Source: CAYNST01 sp964399955 (lineage in GTDB: Bacteria > Pseudomonadota > Gammaproteobacteria > Pseudomonadales > Cellvibrionaceae). From it: DNA of 31,088 nt. How positions within the stretch are numbered: position 1 is the first letter of the stretch; every line of letters starts with the position of its first letter. Shown piece after piece: positions 1 through 7,508 of the stretch. The stretch lies in contig CAYNST010000032.1 in assembly GCA_964399955.1 (NCBI GenBank), positions 1 to 31,088 of the forward strand, read 5' to 3'. Under the pieces are notes generated by a model. It had not been told where the DNA came from. It saw only the letters and a program-made list of their open reading frames with translations, and did no database searches. A program made the position numbers and the translations under genes.

Positions 1-631
1 CCTCACGCTCAGGCTCGCAGCCAAGGATGACACGCTGATGACCAGGCTAAAAAATGTCCTTAGTGGGCCGCTGCCTGGCCTGGCTCCCCAGACAAGAAGA
101 TTTTTTACCCCCAGTATATTTTCTGCAAAAAAGGCATATACTCACTGCAGGTGTTCCACTCAGGTTACCCCCACTCTTATGCGTATGCGTCAACCGCGCT
201 TCAGGCACCGACAAGTCAAACCCCGCTACGGATACAACAACCCGTCCGGGGTAGCGCGCGCCGCAGATAGCTTCGCCAAGCCCACGTCGTCTCCAGCGTC
301 CTTCTCCGCCACAGCTCGCTACGTCTGGCTGTGTCTGTTGCTGGCGGCGGTGCAGTTTTCCGGTTTGCACGGCGGCCCCGGCTCTGCCGCCAGCCTCAAA
401 CCTGCCAGTTCCAATGCCGAAGTTACGGTAGGCGAAAGCGGCAAAATTCAACGCGAACAGGGTCAACATCAGCAGCACGACTGCGATGACGGCCTGACGC
501 CGCTGGCGAATGGCTGGCCGACCATTTTGGTCATTGCAAGCGCCGCAGGGCATGAAACCTCAGCAGACCTAGATGCCGGGTCTTACCATCTGCCGCTGAT
601 CCGCGCTCCCCCCTACTCGCTCCTCTCCTGA
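1..631. other. Region with no assignable gene
   Basis: Open frames exist on both strands here, one on the plus strand running in from the window edge to 631 and one on the minus strand over 47-553. Neither gives a recognisable protein. The plus frame contains one hydrophobic stretch at about 320-365, which could be a membrane segment starting from the ATG near 179, but no clear ribosome binding site precedes it. The minus frame also has a short hydrophobic stretch, and the two may simply mirror each other. I see no RNA gene or repeat. A small membrane protein remains possible. Confidence 0.3.
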
Positions 632-716
632 ATTAATCATTTTTGCAAAATTCAATCGCGCATCAACCGGCTCGGGCCACGCACGCCTGTGCCTTTTGCG
701 CAACGAGGACGTTGTA

Positions 717-1286
717 ATGAAAAAACTCAACTTTCAAGACCTTGGCGACACCCACCAGGTCATGTGGCCTTCCGACCCGGATTGCGTCGACCTCAACCTG
801 CCCGCCCTGCGAGTCTTCAAGGATTTCATGCTGCACAAACCCTATGTGGTCAATGTCAATGCCAAGGCGGTCGACGTAGAGGCGGCCATGCTGCGGGAGC
901 ACGTTGCCTTGAAGCTGGTGGTGGACGAGGCAGAGACTTTTTTGGGGGTGATAGCGCTGGAGGATCTGAGCAGTGAAGAGATCATGAAAAAAGTGGCGGA
1001 CGGGTTTGATCGCCATGAATTGCGGGTAGCGGACTTCATGAAACCGCGACGAGCCCTGCTCTCGCTGGATTATGCCGAACTGCAACGGGCAAGCCTGGGG
1101 GATGTGATTGTTTCTCTGCAAGCAGAGGGACAACAGCATTGCCTGGTAATAGATCGCAATCAGCAGAGTGTTCGCGGGGTGATATCCGCCAGCGAGGTGG
1201 CAAGACGGGTGAAGCTGCCTTTAACCGTGCAGCGGCAGTCATCCTTTGTCGATATATTTCACGCCGTTCGCGCCGTCCATCACTAG
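717..1286 (+). CDS. CBS domain-pair protein
   Basis: A 189-residue soluble protein with two CBS-like repeats, roughly residues 30-90 and 100-165. Each has the usual pattern of a hydrophobic strand, a polar helix and a 'xxGVI' strand: 'FLGVIALEDL' in the first and 'VRGVISASEV' in the second. CBS pairs (Bateman modules) bind adenosine nucleotides and usually regulate a partner; no catalytic domain is fused here. I chose the ATG at 717 because an AGGA-containing site sits a few bases upstream; a TTG at 696 is in frame but poorly placed. The next gene is convergent, so this looks monocistronic. The ligand cannot be told from the sequence. Confidence 0.8.
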   Translation: MKKLNFQDLGDTHQVMWPSDPDCVDLNLPALRVFKDFMLHKPYVVNVNAKAVDVEAAMLREHVALKLVVDEAETFLGVIALEDLSSEEIMKKVADGFDRHELRVADFMKPRRALLSLDYAELQRASLGDVIVSLQAEGQQHCLVIDRNQQSVRGVISASEVARRVKLPLTVQRQSSFVDIFHAVRAVHH

Positions 1287-1332
1287 TGCAACAGGCACAG
1301 GGATGTGCCTGCGCCGGCATACGCCCAAGCCG

Positions 1333-1914
1333 TCAGAAGAACAACCAGGTGATTCCGGCCACCACCCCCGCCAGCGCCACCAATGACCCCAGCAGAACTA
1401 CCAGCCCGTCCTGAGCGCTCAGCCCTACAGCCAGCAGTGCAATGGCGGACGCGGGTATGTAGCTAAGCCAGGGGATGACCTCCAGCGGCGGCATGGTCAG
1501 CGCCAGCAGAATGCAAATTACCCCCACCACCTTGGCGGCGAAGGGAGTGACAAACACTTGCAGCCGCGGCTTGAGCAGTTTGTCTATCTTGCGGGTGGCC
1601 GGCTTGATTTTGTCGCGAGCCTTGTTGAACTTTGTTTTGCTGAAGCCTTTGTCCCGCAATCGGGCCGGTATCCAGGGCTGTTGGCGCCCGGCCACCATTT
1701 GCGAGGCGAAGGTAATCACGAACAGGGCAACCATTGTGGGAATGCCCGGAATACCCCCAGTGGGCATTAGCTCTATCAATGCTGCGGCCAGTATCAATGG
1801 GCCAAAGCCTCGACTGCCGATGGACTCCATCATGGCGCCCAGGGTTACTTTGTCACCCTCCGCTTTTTTGTCCAGCTGGTCCAACACGCCGGTGATATTG
1901 ATGCCTTGGGACAT
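1333..1914 (-). CDS. ExoD-family membrane protein
   Basis: A 193-residue integral membrane protein that matches the ExoD (exopolysaccharide synthesis, ExoD) family in length and pattern. The N-terminal part carries 'LDQLDKKAEGDKVTLGAMM' followed by 'GSRGFGPLILAAALIELMP', then the Gly/Pro-rich 'GGIPGIPT' segment typical of the family. A basic cytoplasmic loop (about residues 85-118) is followed by three hydrophobic segments up to the C-terminus. ExoD was named from rhizobial mutants with altered exopolysaccharide, but its biochemical role is unknown, so the name implies no reaction. It is transcribed toward the CBS gene and away from the transglycosylase-like gene. Confidence 0.85.
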   Translation of the reverse strand: MSQGINITGVLDQLDKKAEGDKVTLGAMMESIGSRGFGPLILAAALIELMPTGGIPGIPTMVALFVITFASQMVAGRQQPWIPARLRDKGFSKTKFNKARDKIKPATRKIDKLLKPRLQVFVTPFAAKVVGVICILLALTMPPLEVIPWLSYIPASAIALLAVGLSAQDGLVVLLGSLVALAGVVAGITWLFF

Positions 1915-2177
1915 AATGGGCTCTCTGATTGATAATCTGTTGTAGCAACGCCAGTTTTACCCTGCAGGGTGACGAACTTACAAGTCATTATGCGGTTTCC
2001 GCACAGGCCGTGCGCTCAGGCGGCTCGCCCTCTCAGACAATGCACGCACCGGGCCAAGGCAACCCGCTGCACTGCAAGCGGCCATTCACCTTCTGTTGCG
2101 CACAAACGTCGGACAGGCTTGCATTGTGGTTATTAGTTCGTAGAGTGTGCGCTCCGGTGACAGTAAGGAGTGATTGC

Positions 2178-3302
2178 ATGAAGCTGCTGTTGCAGTGCGC
2201 TACATTTTGCCTGGGGGTGGTGACGCTGGCCGCTGACGCTGACGACGCCGCACAGCCCATGGATACCTGGCAGCAAGCGGTGCGCAGCAGCCCTTACTGG
2301 GTAAGCCAAGGCGTGTTCAACAATCTGACCACCATCAGACGCTGGGTTTTGACCGGCGAGTCCTACTGCGAGCAGCCCAACCGACACATTTTGTTTGACC
2401 GTCAGGCGCGGTTTCTGACTTACATGATTGATGGGCCAGACGCAGCCAGTACCCAGGAGCGGCTCAACCGTGTGCGCGCGCAGTTGGTGGCCAATGGCAA
2501 GGTAGAGCACTGGTCTGCCGGAGCCCGGGGAAGGGCCGGCTACCCCTTTGCCCTGAGCTGTAATCAGCCGGATGCACGTCTGGATGCGGCGCTGGCGCGC
2601 TATCTGGGCGAGGACGCCGATGCCCGCCTGTGGGGGACCTGGGACGGGATGCGGGTGGGCACCCGTGAGGCAACGGTGTCTCTGCACCAAGCCCTTGCCA
2701 AAGTGTACCGCAGCCGGGTTGAACTGGGGCGGGTGAGCATGCCGGACGATGTTTTAAGCACGCTAGCCGGCAAGATTCTGATTGAAAGCGGCGGGCGGCC
2801 TGCGGCCCGCTCTGCTGCCGGTGCCCGGGGCATACTGCAATTGACGCCGGTTGCACTGAAGGATTGCAAGCTGCACCCGCGCCATCACCTCCACCGGTTG
2901 GCGCAGATTGACTGTGCGTTGCGCCTGCTGGAGCAAAACCATCAGAACTTGCAGGCGCCCTTTGCGCGGATGTTTGGGCATTTGCCGCAGGAAAAGCGCG
3001 AAGCGTTGTACGCGATGCTGCTGATTCAGGCCTACCATGGCGGGGTTGGGCGGGTAACCCGGCTGCTGGCAGATGCAGACCAGATGGCAGCCGCCCGTTA
3101 TTTTGCCCAGCACCACCCGCGCTTCAGCGCCGGCGATATCGCCTTGGGCATGATCTTCCATAACCTGGGCCGCGACCGCTGGGGCTTTGCTTCTTTGTAC
3201 TATGTAACGGATGTAGGCATTGCGGTTCAGGAGGCGTGCGCTGCGGCAGTGCACCTGCCGGGCTGTGCGGCCTTGGCCAACGAGCCGATGGCTGCTCCGT
3301 AA
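2178..3302 (+). CDS. Exported lytic transglycosylase-like protein (SLT fold)
   Basis: A 374-residue protein with an N-terminal signal peptide (about residues 1-19, 'MKLLLQCATFCLGVVTLAA'). The C-terminal half carries the soluble-lytic-transglycosylase/goose-lysozyme signature: the catalytic Glu in 'ILIESGGRP', then 'SAAGARGILQLTP', and later 'QAYHGGVGRVTRLL', which corresponds to the family's AYNAGPGxV motif. Such enzymes cleave the MurNAc-GlcNAc bond of peptidoglycan in the periplasm with 1,6-anhydro product formation. The His-Gly-Gly variant in the third motif is a departure from the usual Asn-Ala-Gly. The N-terminal half (about 25-180) has no domain I recognise. ATG 2178 was chosen because TAAGGAG lies 7 bases upstream and the signal peptide follows directly; the frame is open further upstream without such a site. 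Confidence 0.8.
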   Translation: MKLLLQCATFCLGVVTLAADADDAAQPMDTWQQAVRSSPYWVSQGVFNNLTTIRRWVLTGESYCEQPNRHILFDRQARFLTYMIDGPDAASTQERLNRVRAQLVANGKVEHWSAGARGRAGYPFALSCNQPDARLDAALARYLGEDADARLWGTWDGMRVGTREATVSLHQALAKVYRSRVELGRVSMPDDVLSTLAGKILIESGGRPAARSAAGARGILQLTPVALKDCKLHPRHHLHRLAQIDCALRLLEQNHQNLQAPFARMFGHLPQEKREALYAMLLIQAYHGGVGRVTRLLADADQMAAARYFAQHHPRFSAGDIALGMIFHNLGRDRWGFASLYYVTDVGIAVQEACAAAVHLPGCAALANEPMAAP

Positions 3303-3320
3303 GCAAGCCCCGCCCCTACT

Positions 3321-3342
3321 GCAGGCAGCACTCGCGGCCTGC
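3321..3342. terminator. Possible terminator hairpin between convergent genes
   Basis: GCAGGC at 3321-3326 pairs with GCCTGC at 3337-3342 around a 10-base loop, just after the transglycosylase stop and just before the stop of the minus-strand gene at 3350. There is no T-run on either strand, so this is a weak bidirectional candidate. Confidence 0.35.
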
Positions 3343-3349
3343 GCCAGGT

Positions 3350-3793
3350 TTAACTTTCAGCCCTGTAAAGTGAAAACTGATAGCCCGACGGCAGATCGCC
3401 GCTAACTTCCTTCACCCGCCACACGTCACCGTCCAGGGCGGCCTTGACGCCGGTTTTACTGGTGCCATTTTTGGTGCCTCTGACCAGCATCACCTTGAGC
3501 ACAGCCTCCTCTTTCAACGACTGGTTCAGCACATCCAGAAGCTCCTGGGCGTGTTTGATGGTTTGCGGCGCCGTACCGTCGTCATTGGCCATGGGCGGAA
3601 CACTCTTCTGGAAGGTGCCGTCCATATGGTTGTAGACATTGCGTTCGGCGTCGATCGGGTCCAGTTCGGCAATGACAATATTGGTTTCACCCTGTTTTGC
3701 AATCCACGAATACTGGCCGGTTTGTTTGGCCCCTACTTTACTCATGGCGTTTTTCAGGCCGCTGACATACTCTAATTGTTTGGAAGGTCTGAT
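3350..3793 (-). CDS. Uncharacterised protein, probable ATC (non-canonical) start
   Basis: I do not recognise this protein. The first in-frame ATG (3745) gives 131 residues but has no ribosome binding site. The frame stays open and protein-like for 16 more codons ('RPSKQLEYVSGLKNA') back to an ATC at 3791-3793, six bases downstream of a GGAG (complement of 3800-3803). An in-frame TAG lies just beyond. No ATG, GTG or TTG exists between that TAG and ATG 3745, so either AUC initiates or an ATG has mutated. The full product would be 147 residues. It is soluble, with no signal peptide or membrane segment, a central helix rich in Leu/Glu (near 'HAQELLDVLNQSLKEE') and a basic stretch before the C-terminus. 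It stands alone, convergent with the gene upstream of 3302. Confidence 0.65.
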   Translation of the reverse strand: MRPSKQLEYVSGLKNAMSKVGAKQTGQYSWIAKQGETNIVIAELDPIDAERNVYNHMDGTFQKSVPPMANDDGTAPQTIKHAQELLDVLNQSLKEEAVLKVMLVRGTKNGTSKTGVKAALDGDVWRVKEVSGDLPSGYQFSLYRAES

Positions 3794-4256
3794 AGTCTTC
3801 TCCTATTTGTGCTGGGTCCAATTGTTGGACACGCTGATTTGCCACCGCGGGCTTTGAAACCAGGCTTGGTGACTGCGGCTTACGTGTGATGCGTACTTCC
3901 TGACGGCCATTCTATTGGATTTACGGCCAAGCCGCTTGCTGTAACTGGCAAACGGTTGCTGTAGGTGCCTGCAGCCGGCGTTTTTGCAACGAACTGTGAC
4001 GCAGCCCCATGCATCAAACCCCGCTCCGCGCTTGACCTCAGTAATCCGGTTTCTCTGGTTTGAAAATATATCAGTAGGCCTGACCCACTATTTGAACAGC
4101 ACAGGGCATGAAGCCAGCATCGGCCTGATCTACAACGAGGACTATTGATCCCAGCGGTCCGGAGCCACCTCTGGTCGCAAAAAAACTGCCCGCACTTCAA
4201 CATGCCCCCCCGCTTTTGTTACTCTGACGGCCACTACAGGGTTCCACAGGTGTCGT
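3794..4256. other. Intergenic region with a coding remnant
   Basis: This 463-base stretch separates the gene ending at 3350 from the one starting at 4257. The only structure I can support is the SD sequence of the former (3800-3803) and the orphan open frame ending at 4148, listed separately. Minus-strand frames over 3880-4369 give Cys- and Ser-rich translations without protein character. Confidence 0.4.
4032..4148 (+). pseudogene. Orphan C-terminal coding tail
   Basis: The plus frame is open from 3945 to a TGA at 4146-4148 with no ATG or GTG start and no ribosome binding site. From the TTG at 4032 the translation looks like real protein: 'SVGLTHYLNSTGHEASIGLI' and then 'YNEDY' before the stop. 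Alternating hydrophobic residues and an aromatic last residue resemble the last strands of an outer-membrane beta-barrel protein. I infer a gene remnant whose 5' part was deleted. A chance open frame is the alternative; at 38 codons it cannot be excluded. Confidence 0.3.
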
Positions 4257-5039
4257 ATGCTGCATTGGCTGCAAAAACAACTGGTTTCCAGCGAAACCGC
4301 CGACTGGATTGACGACTGCGCCCGCTGGGTGATTGAGCAGTTTGGCGCACAGGCGTTCTGGCAACACACTCAACTGGTGCTGCCAGATGACCGCTACTTC
4401 CCGGAAAAGGTTGACGGGCCCGAGCCCATGGCGCAGTACATACTGGAGCGGGTGGCGCAGTTGTCCGGCACCGCCGATTGGCCCTGGCAGTTGTGTGACC
4501 TGCGCAGAGTGAGCCCCGCCGCGCCAGTCCTGTTGGGCCTTGACAGCGCCCGGCGCCACTTGAGCAGCAGCCAGAGCCCGGCGCTTGGCGACAGGGTTCT
4601 GCAGGTTCCTTTTGTGGTTGACCAAGTAACCAAACCACAAGACCTGGTGGCAACCCTGGCTCACACCTGCGCCCAGCATATGCTGTGGCAAAGCCAGCAG
4701 ACACCGCCCGGGGGCCTGTCCTGTTTTGAGCCTGCGGCCGAGGTGCTGGCCAGCTTTTGCGGTTTTGGCATTATGTTGACCAATTCGGCCTATACCTTCA
4801 GAGGCAGCTGCGCACGGTGTTACAACCCCAAAGCCAACCGCCAGGCCAGCCTCTCGGAAGACGAGTCTATTTACACCCTGGCGTTGTTTTGCCATCTGAA
4901 GCAGGCGGCCACCGCTGATGTTTTCAAATACCTGAAGCCCCACCTAAAAGGCAGCTTCAAGCTGGCAACCAAACAAATCAAAAGCCGCGCACCGCTGTTT
5001 TCCAACAGCCCCCGCTTATTGACCGCACCCAATGCCTGA
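4257..5039 (+). CDS. Uncharacterised cytoplasmic protein with a Cys pair
   Basis: A 260-residue protein I cannot assign to a family. No signal peptide or membrane segment is visible. It is rich in Trp, Gln and His in the N-terminal third ('WIDDCARWVIEQFGAQAFW', 'LPDDRYFPEK'). The middle has a possible active-site-like helix 'LVATLAHTCAQHMLW' and the C-terminal third has 'SCARCYNPKANRQASLSEDE', with a CxxC pair that might bind metal. The His residues in the middle helix plus CxxC could suggest metal binding, but this is speculation. ATG 4257 is preceded by CAGG about six bases upstream, a weak site. It is followed by a 415-base gap and is probably monocistronic. Confidence 0.7.
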   Translation: MLHWLQKQLVSSETADWIDDCARWVIEQFGAQAFWQHTQLVLPDDRYFPEKVDGPEPMAQYILERVAQLSGTADWPWQLCDLRRVSPAAPVLLGLDSARRHLSSSQSPALGDRVLQVPFVVDQVTKPQDLVATLAHTCAQHMLWQSQQTPPGGLSCFEPAAEVLASFCGFGIMLTNSAYTFRGSCARCYNPKANRQASLSEDESIYTLALFCHLKQAATADVFKYLKPHLKGSFKLATKQIKSRAPLFSNSPRLLTAPNA

Positions 5040-5454
5040 GCGGCGCTGCCTGGAGCGGTCAAAGCATAAATTGTTGGGGTAATTAATCAGCTATCCCGCG
5101 CCTGTTCGGCTTGCGGCCAAACCGGTGCGGAGCAAGGCCAAAAACGTGAGCTCACACCGGGTAAGAACTGTTTCTTCAGCGCAGCCATGGGCGAATCCCT
5201 GTGTGAGCTAAACAGTTGCACGTTGAAAAGGTATATATCGGCCGCGTGCAGCAGCTCACACTTATCTGTCCTTACCGCGGCCAAACTCGCGTTACAATAG
5301 CCGCTGTCTGGTTAGGCCGAGCCACGCCCGGCAACCACACCATAACAATAAATTTCAACACTTCAAGCACAGCACAGTCGGCCGCAGGGTGGCAGCCACA
5401 CACCGTTGAAGCATGGCGCGTGGACTCTTGCTTGAACCAAACCAGGAATACGAT
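5040..5454. other. Long upstream region of the cytochrome-malectin lipoprotein gene
   Basis: The stretch contains the shorter intergenic repeat copy (5101-5219) and probably the promoter of the gene at 5455. A TACAAT at 5293-5298 is a plausible -10, with CTTACC at 5271-5276 as a poor -35 sixteen bases upstream. An AT-rich TATATAT lies at about 5232. No small ORF with a ribosome binding site is evident. Confidence 0.3.
5101..5219 (+). repeat. Intergenic repeat, shorter copy
   Basis: Two blocks match the element at 13756-13968 in the same order and orientation. Block one, 5125-5155, aligns with 13803-13832 with about 27 of 31 positions identical around the shared core GAGCAAGGC. Block two, TGAGCTAAACAGTTGC at 5204-5219, matches TGAGCTGAACAGTTAC at 13953-13968 at 14 of 16 positions. 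The spacer between them is much shorter here (about 48 against 120 bases), and the left inverted arm is not recognisable, so this copy seems eroded or internally deleted. Confidence 0.5.
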
Positions 5455-7392
5455 ATGCAACAGTTGCACAAGTTGATTGGCCTGATGATGGCATCCTCCT
5501 TGTTGGCGGCATGCGGAGGCACAACCAACACGCCTACGGACCCGGACTCTCCCAGTTCCAGCAGCTCTTCAAGCTCTAGCAGTTCGTCCAGTTCCAGTAG
5601 CAGCTCATCATCCAGCAGCTCATCATCGTCATCGTCCAGCAGCTCATCTTCCAGCAGCTCCTCGTCCTCCAGTTCCAGCTCGTCGTCTGGCGCCCCTGAA
5701 GTTGGCTGTGATGACGCCATAGCCACTGGCGAGATGGCCTACAACTTCATGTGTACCGGCTGCCATCGGCCGCCTGCTGCGGGCATCACCAGCTGGCGCG
5801 GTACATTTGGGCGGGCACAGATAGACCTGTACGACTCCGCCAATGATGGTTACAGAGACCGCGAAGGCATTGCCCGCGACCTGCCCTTGGCCGAGTTCCT
5901 AGCCGCCTATATGCCACACGCTGCCGCGTCAGCCTCAATTGAAGACTCCAACGCTATTGTCGCCTACCTCACTCACACAGTGGCAACCGGGCGAACCTGG
6001 TGTGCCGGTGATCCATGGCCGCCTGTACCCGGCGGCGGCAGTTCATCGTCCAGTTCCAGCAGTTCATCGTCCTCCTCGTCCAGCGGCGGCCCGGGCCAGC
6101 CGGACCCTGACGCGTTCGTGGTCTATGCGATCAACGTCGGCGGCGATGACGTTGTCAGCGCGGATGGCCAGATGTATCAGGCAGATGCTTACTTCCGCGC
6201 CACCGAGGGCGGCGTCAACTCCACTACAGGTGCCATTGCCGGCACAGACGACGATGTGCTTTATCAGAGTCAACGTTACGGCCTGTTCACTTACGACCTG
6301 CCCGTCATTGAAGGCAACTACAACGTCACGCTCAAGTTTGCCGAGCAGTTTGCCGACGCCGGCGGCGTGCGCGTAATGAGTGCCACTGCCGAGGGCGTGG
6401 ATGCGGTCTCCAACCTGGATCTGTTCAGCACTGCGGGCTTTTTGTCCGCTCACGATGTGACCTTGAACAACGTCCCGGTCACCGACGGCAACCTGACCCT
6501 TCGCTTTACCGCCTCCGCCAACTACGCCACCTTGTCGGGCATTCTGGTGACCACTGTGGACGGCGGACTGGGTGTACCCACACCAGAACCCGAAGAACCC
6601 GACGCGCCACCGGCGCCAGGCAATGCCGAAGAAGTTGAAGGCATGTTTGTAGAGGTACTTGAAGACTGCGCAACTGCCCCACCCGCAGGTCAGGCGTCGG
6701 TTATCTACGGCCCCAGCAACAACTTCAGTGGCGGCTGGAACCACATTACCAGCACCGGCGGCGGTTTTCAGGGCGTAAAACAACCGGCCAACAGCTACAA
6801 CCTTGGCAGCGGCAACCAGACCGCCGACGCCAGTTGCGGCGGGGTGTCCACCTATAAAGCGCTGCTGGCCAAAAAGCTGCACACCTGGGATATGACGCAC
6901 GCCAACGGTATTCAGGGGCGGGTACCCGGCACCAGCGTGGGCAACGCCGAAAGCCTGGTCATTGAGTTGAAGCTGAACTCCAGCCGTACCCACATCCCCA
7001 CTCTGGCCGACATTGCCGCTGCCTACCCCTTTCTGAGCAGCGCTGAGGTCAATGAGCTTGATCAGGGGCTGGCGAATATCGAGATTGTGCTCTTGGCCGG
7101 CAATATCAGGGCCAATAAGATCTTGATCATTGACCAGAACAAGTATGCCGATCAGTGGTTGAGGATTACCATTCCCATGCAGGAACTCTTCTACTACCAG
7201 GAAATCAACTACGAACGCACCAGGCTCGACTTCGCCAGCCAGCAAAACACCAGCTACAGCGAACTGATCATCGACGCCGAAACGCAAAGTGGATTGACAG
7301 CGCAACACTTGAACAATGGCACCGCAGGCACCAACTTCCTGTTCAAGGAGTACGACATCGCCATTAGAAACATGTACTACGTACTCAAATAG
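5455..7392 (+). CDS. Lipoprotein with c-type cytochrome, malectin and polyserine linkers
   Basis: A 645-residue protein with a lipoprotein signal (lipobox LLAAC, acylated Cys20). A run of 45 serines (34-78) leads to a cytochrome c-like domain (about 85-185) with haem motif CTGCH (100-104) and candidate axial Met153 in 'AAYMPHA'. A 15-serine linker (196-210) precedes a malectin-like sugar-binding domain (about 220-370; 'YAINVGG', 'DDDVLYQSQRYG', 'GNYNVTLKFAEQF', 'VTDGNLTLRF'). After a Pro/Glu linker comes a domain of about 250 residues (390-645) I do not recognise. Polyserine linkers are typical of carbohydrate-active proteins of Cellvibrio, Saccharophagus and Teredinibacter. By analogy with polyserine-linked cytochrome modules such as those of C. 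japonicus Cbp2D, it may pass electrons at the cell surface to oxidative polysaccharide enzymes; this is inference. ATG 5455 follows AGGAA and begins the signal; ATG 5413 does not. Confidence 0.88.
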   Translation: MQQLHKLIGLMMASSLLAACGGTTNTPTDPDSPSSSSSSSSSSSSSSSSSSSSSSSSSSSSSSSSSSSSSSSSSSSSSGAPEVGCDDAIATGEMAYNFMCTGCHRPPAAGITSWRGTFGRAQIDLYDSANDGYRDREGIARDLPLAEFLAAYMPHAAASASIEDSNAIVAYLTHTVATGRTWCAGDPWPPVPGGGSSSSSSSSSSSSSSSGGPGQPDPDAFVVYAINVGGDDVVSADGQMYQADAYFRATEGGVNSTTGAIAGTDDDVLYQSQRYGLFTYDLPVIEGNYNVTLKFAEQFADAGGVRVMSATAEGVDAVSNLDLFSTAGFLSAHDVTLNNVPVTDGNLTLRFTASANYATLSGILVTTVDGGLGVPTPEPEEPDAPPAPGNAEEVEGMFVEVLEDCATAPPAGQASVIYGPSNNFSGGWNHITSTGGGFQGVKQPANSYNLGSGNQTADASCGGVSTYKALLAKKLHTWDMTHANGIQGRVPGTSVGNAESLVIELKLNSSRTHIPTLADIAAAYPFLSSAEVNELDQGLANIEIVLLAGNIRANKILIIDQNKYADQWLRITIPMQELFYYQEINYERTRLDFASQQNTSYSELIIDAETQSGLTAQHLNNGTAGTNFLFKEYDIAIRNMYYVLK

Positions 7393-7406
7393 TTAGCTGC
7401 AAATGA

Positions 7407-7428
7407 CGTCGGCCCACTCGGGCCGACG
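7407..7428 (+). terminator. Hairpin terminator after the lipoprotein gene
   Basis: CGTCGGCCC (7407-7415) pairs perfectly with GGGCCGACG (7420-7428) around a four-base ACTC loop, 14 bases past the stop codon. Only a short CTTT follows, so the T-tract is weak, but the stem is strong. Confidence 0.75.
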
Positions 7429-7508
7429 CTTTACCCACCGCGTTTCCCTTTCCTGCGCAACAACTGCCGTCCAACACCCCTCACCTGCCGCCTGCTTAGA
7501 GAAAGCGC

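Noticed and set aside
38..631. Plus-strand ORF of 197 codons at the window start, and its minus-strand counterpart
   Set aside because: No ribosome binding site or recognisable domain; both readings give mixed, low-quality sequence, so I described the region without calling a gene.
5308..5320. GTTAGGC resembling an integron attC core site
   Set aside because: No matching inverse core at the right distance and no cassette arrangement or integrase in the window.
5355..5726. Minus-strand ORF with a highly acidic Leu/Glu/Asp run
   Set aside because: It is the antisense shadow of the serine codons in the lipoprotein gene; there is no ribosome binding site or other protein character.
6064..7308. 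Long minus-strand ORF of 414 codons
   Set aside because: It is fully antisense to the malectin and C-terminal part of the lipoprotein gene, which has domain-level support.
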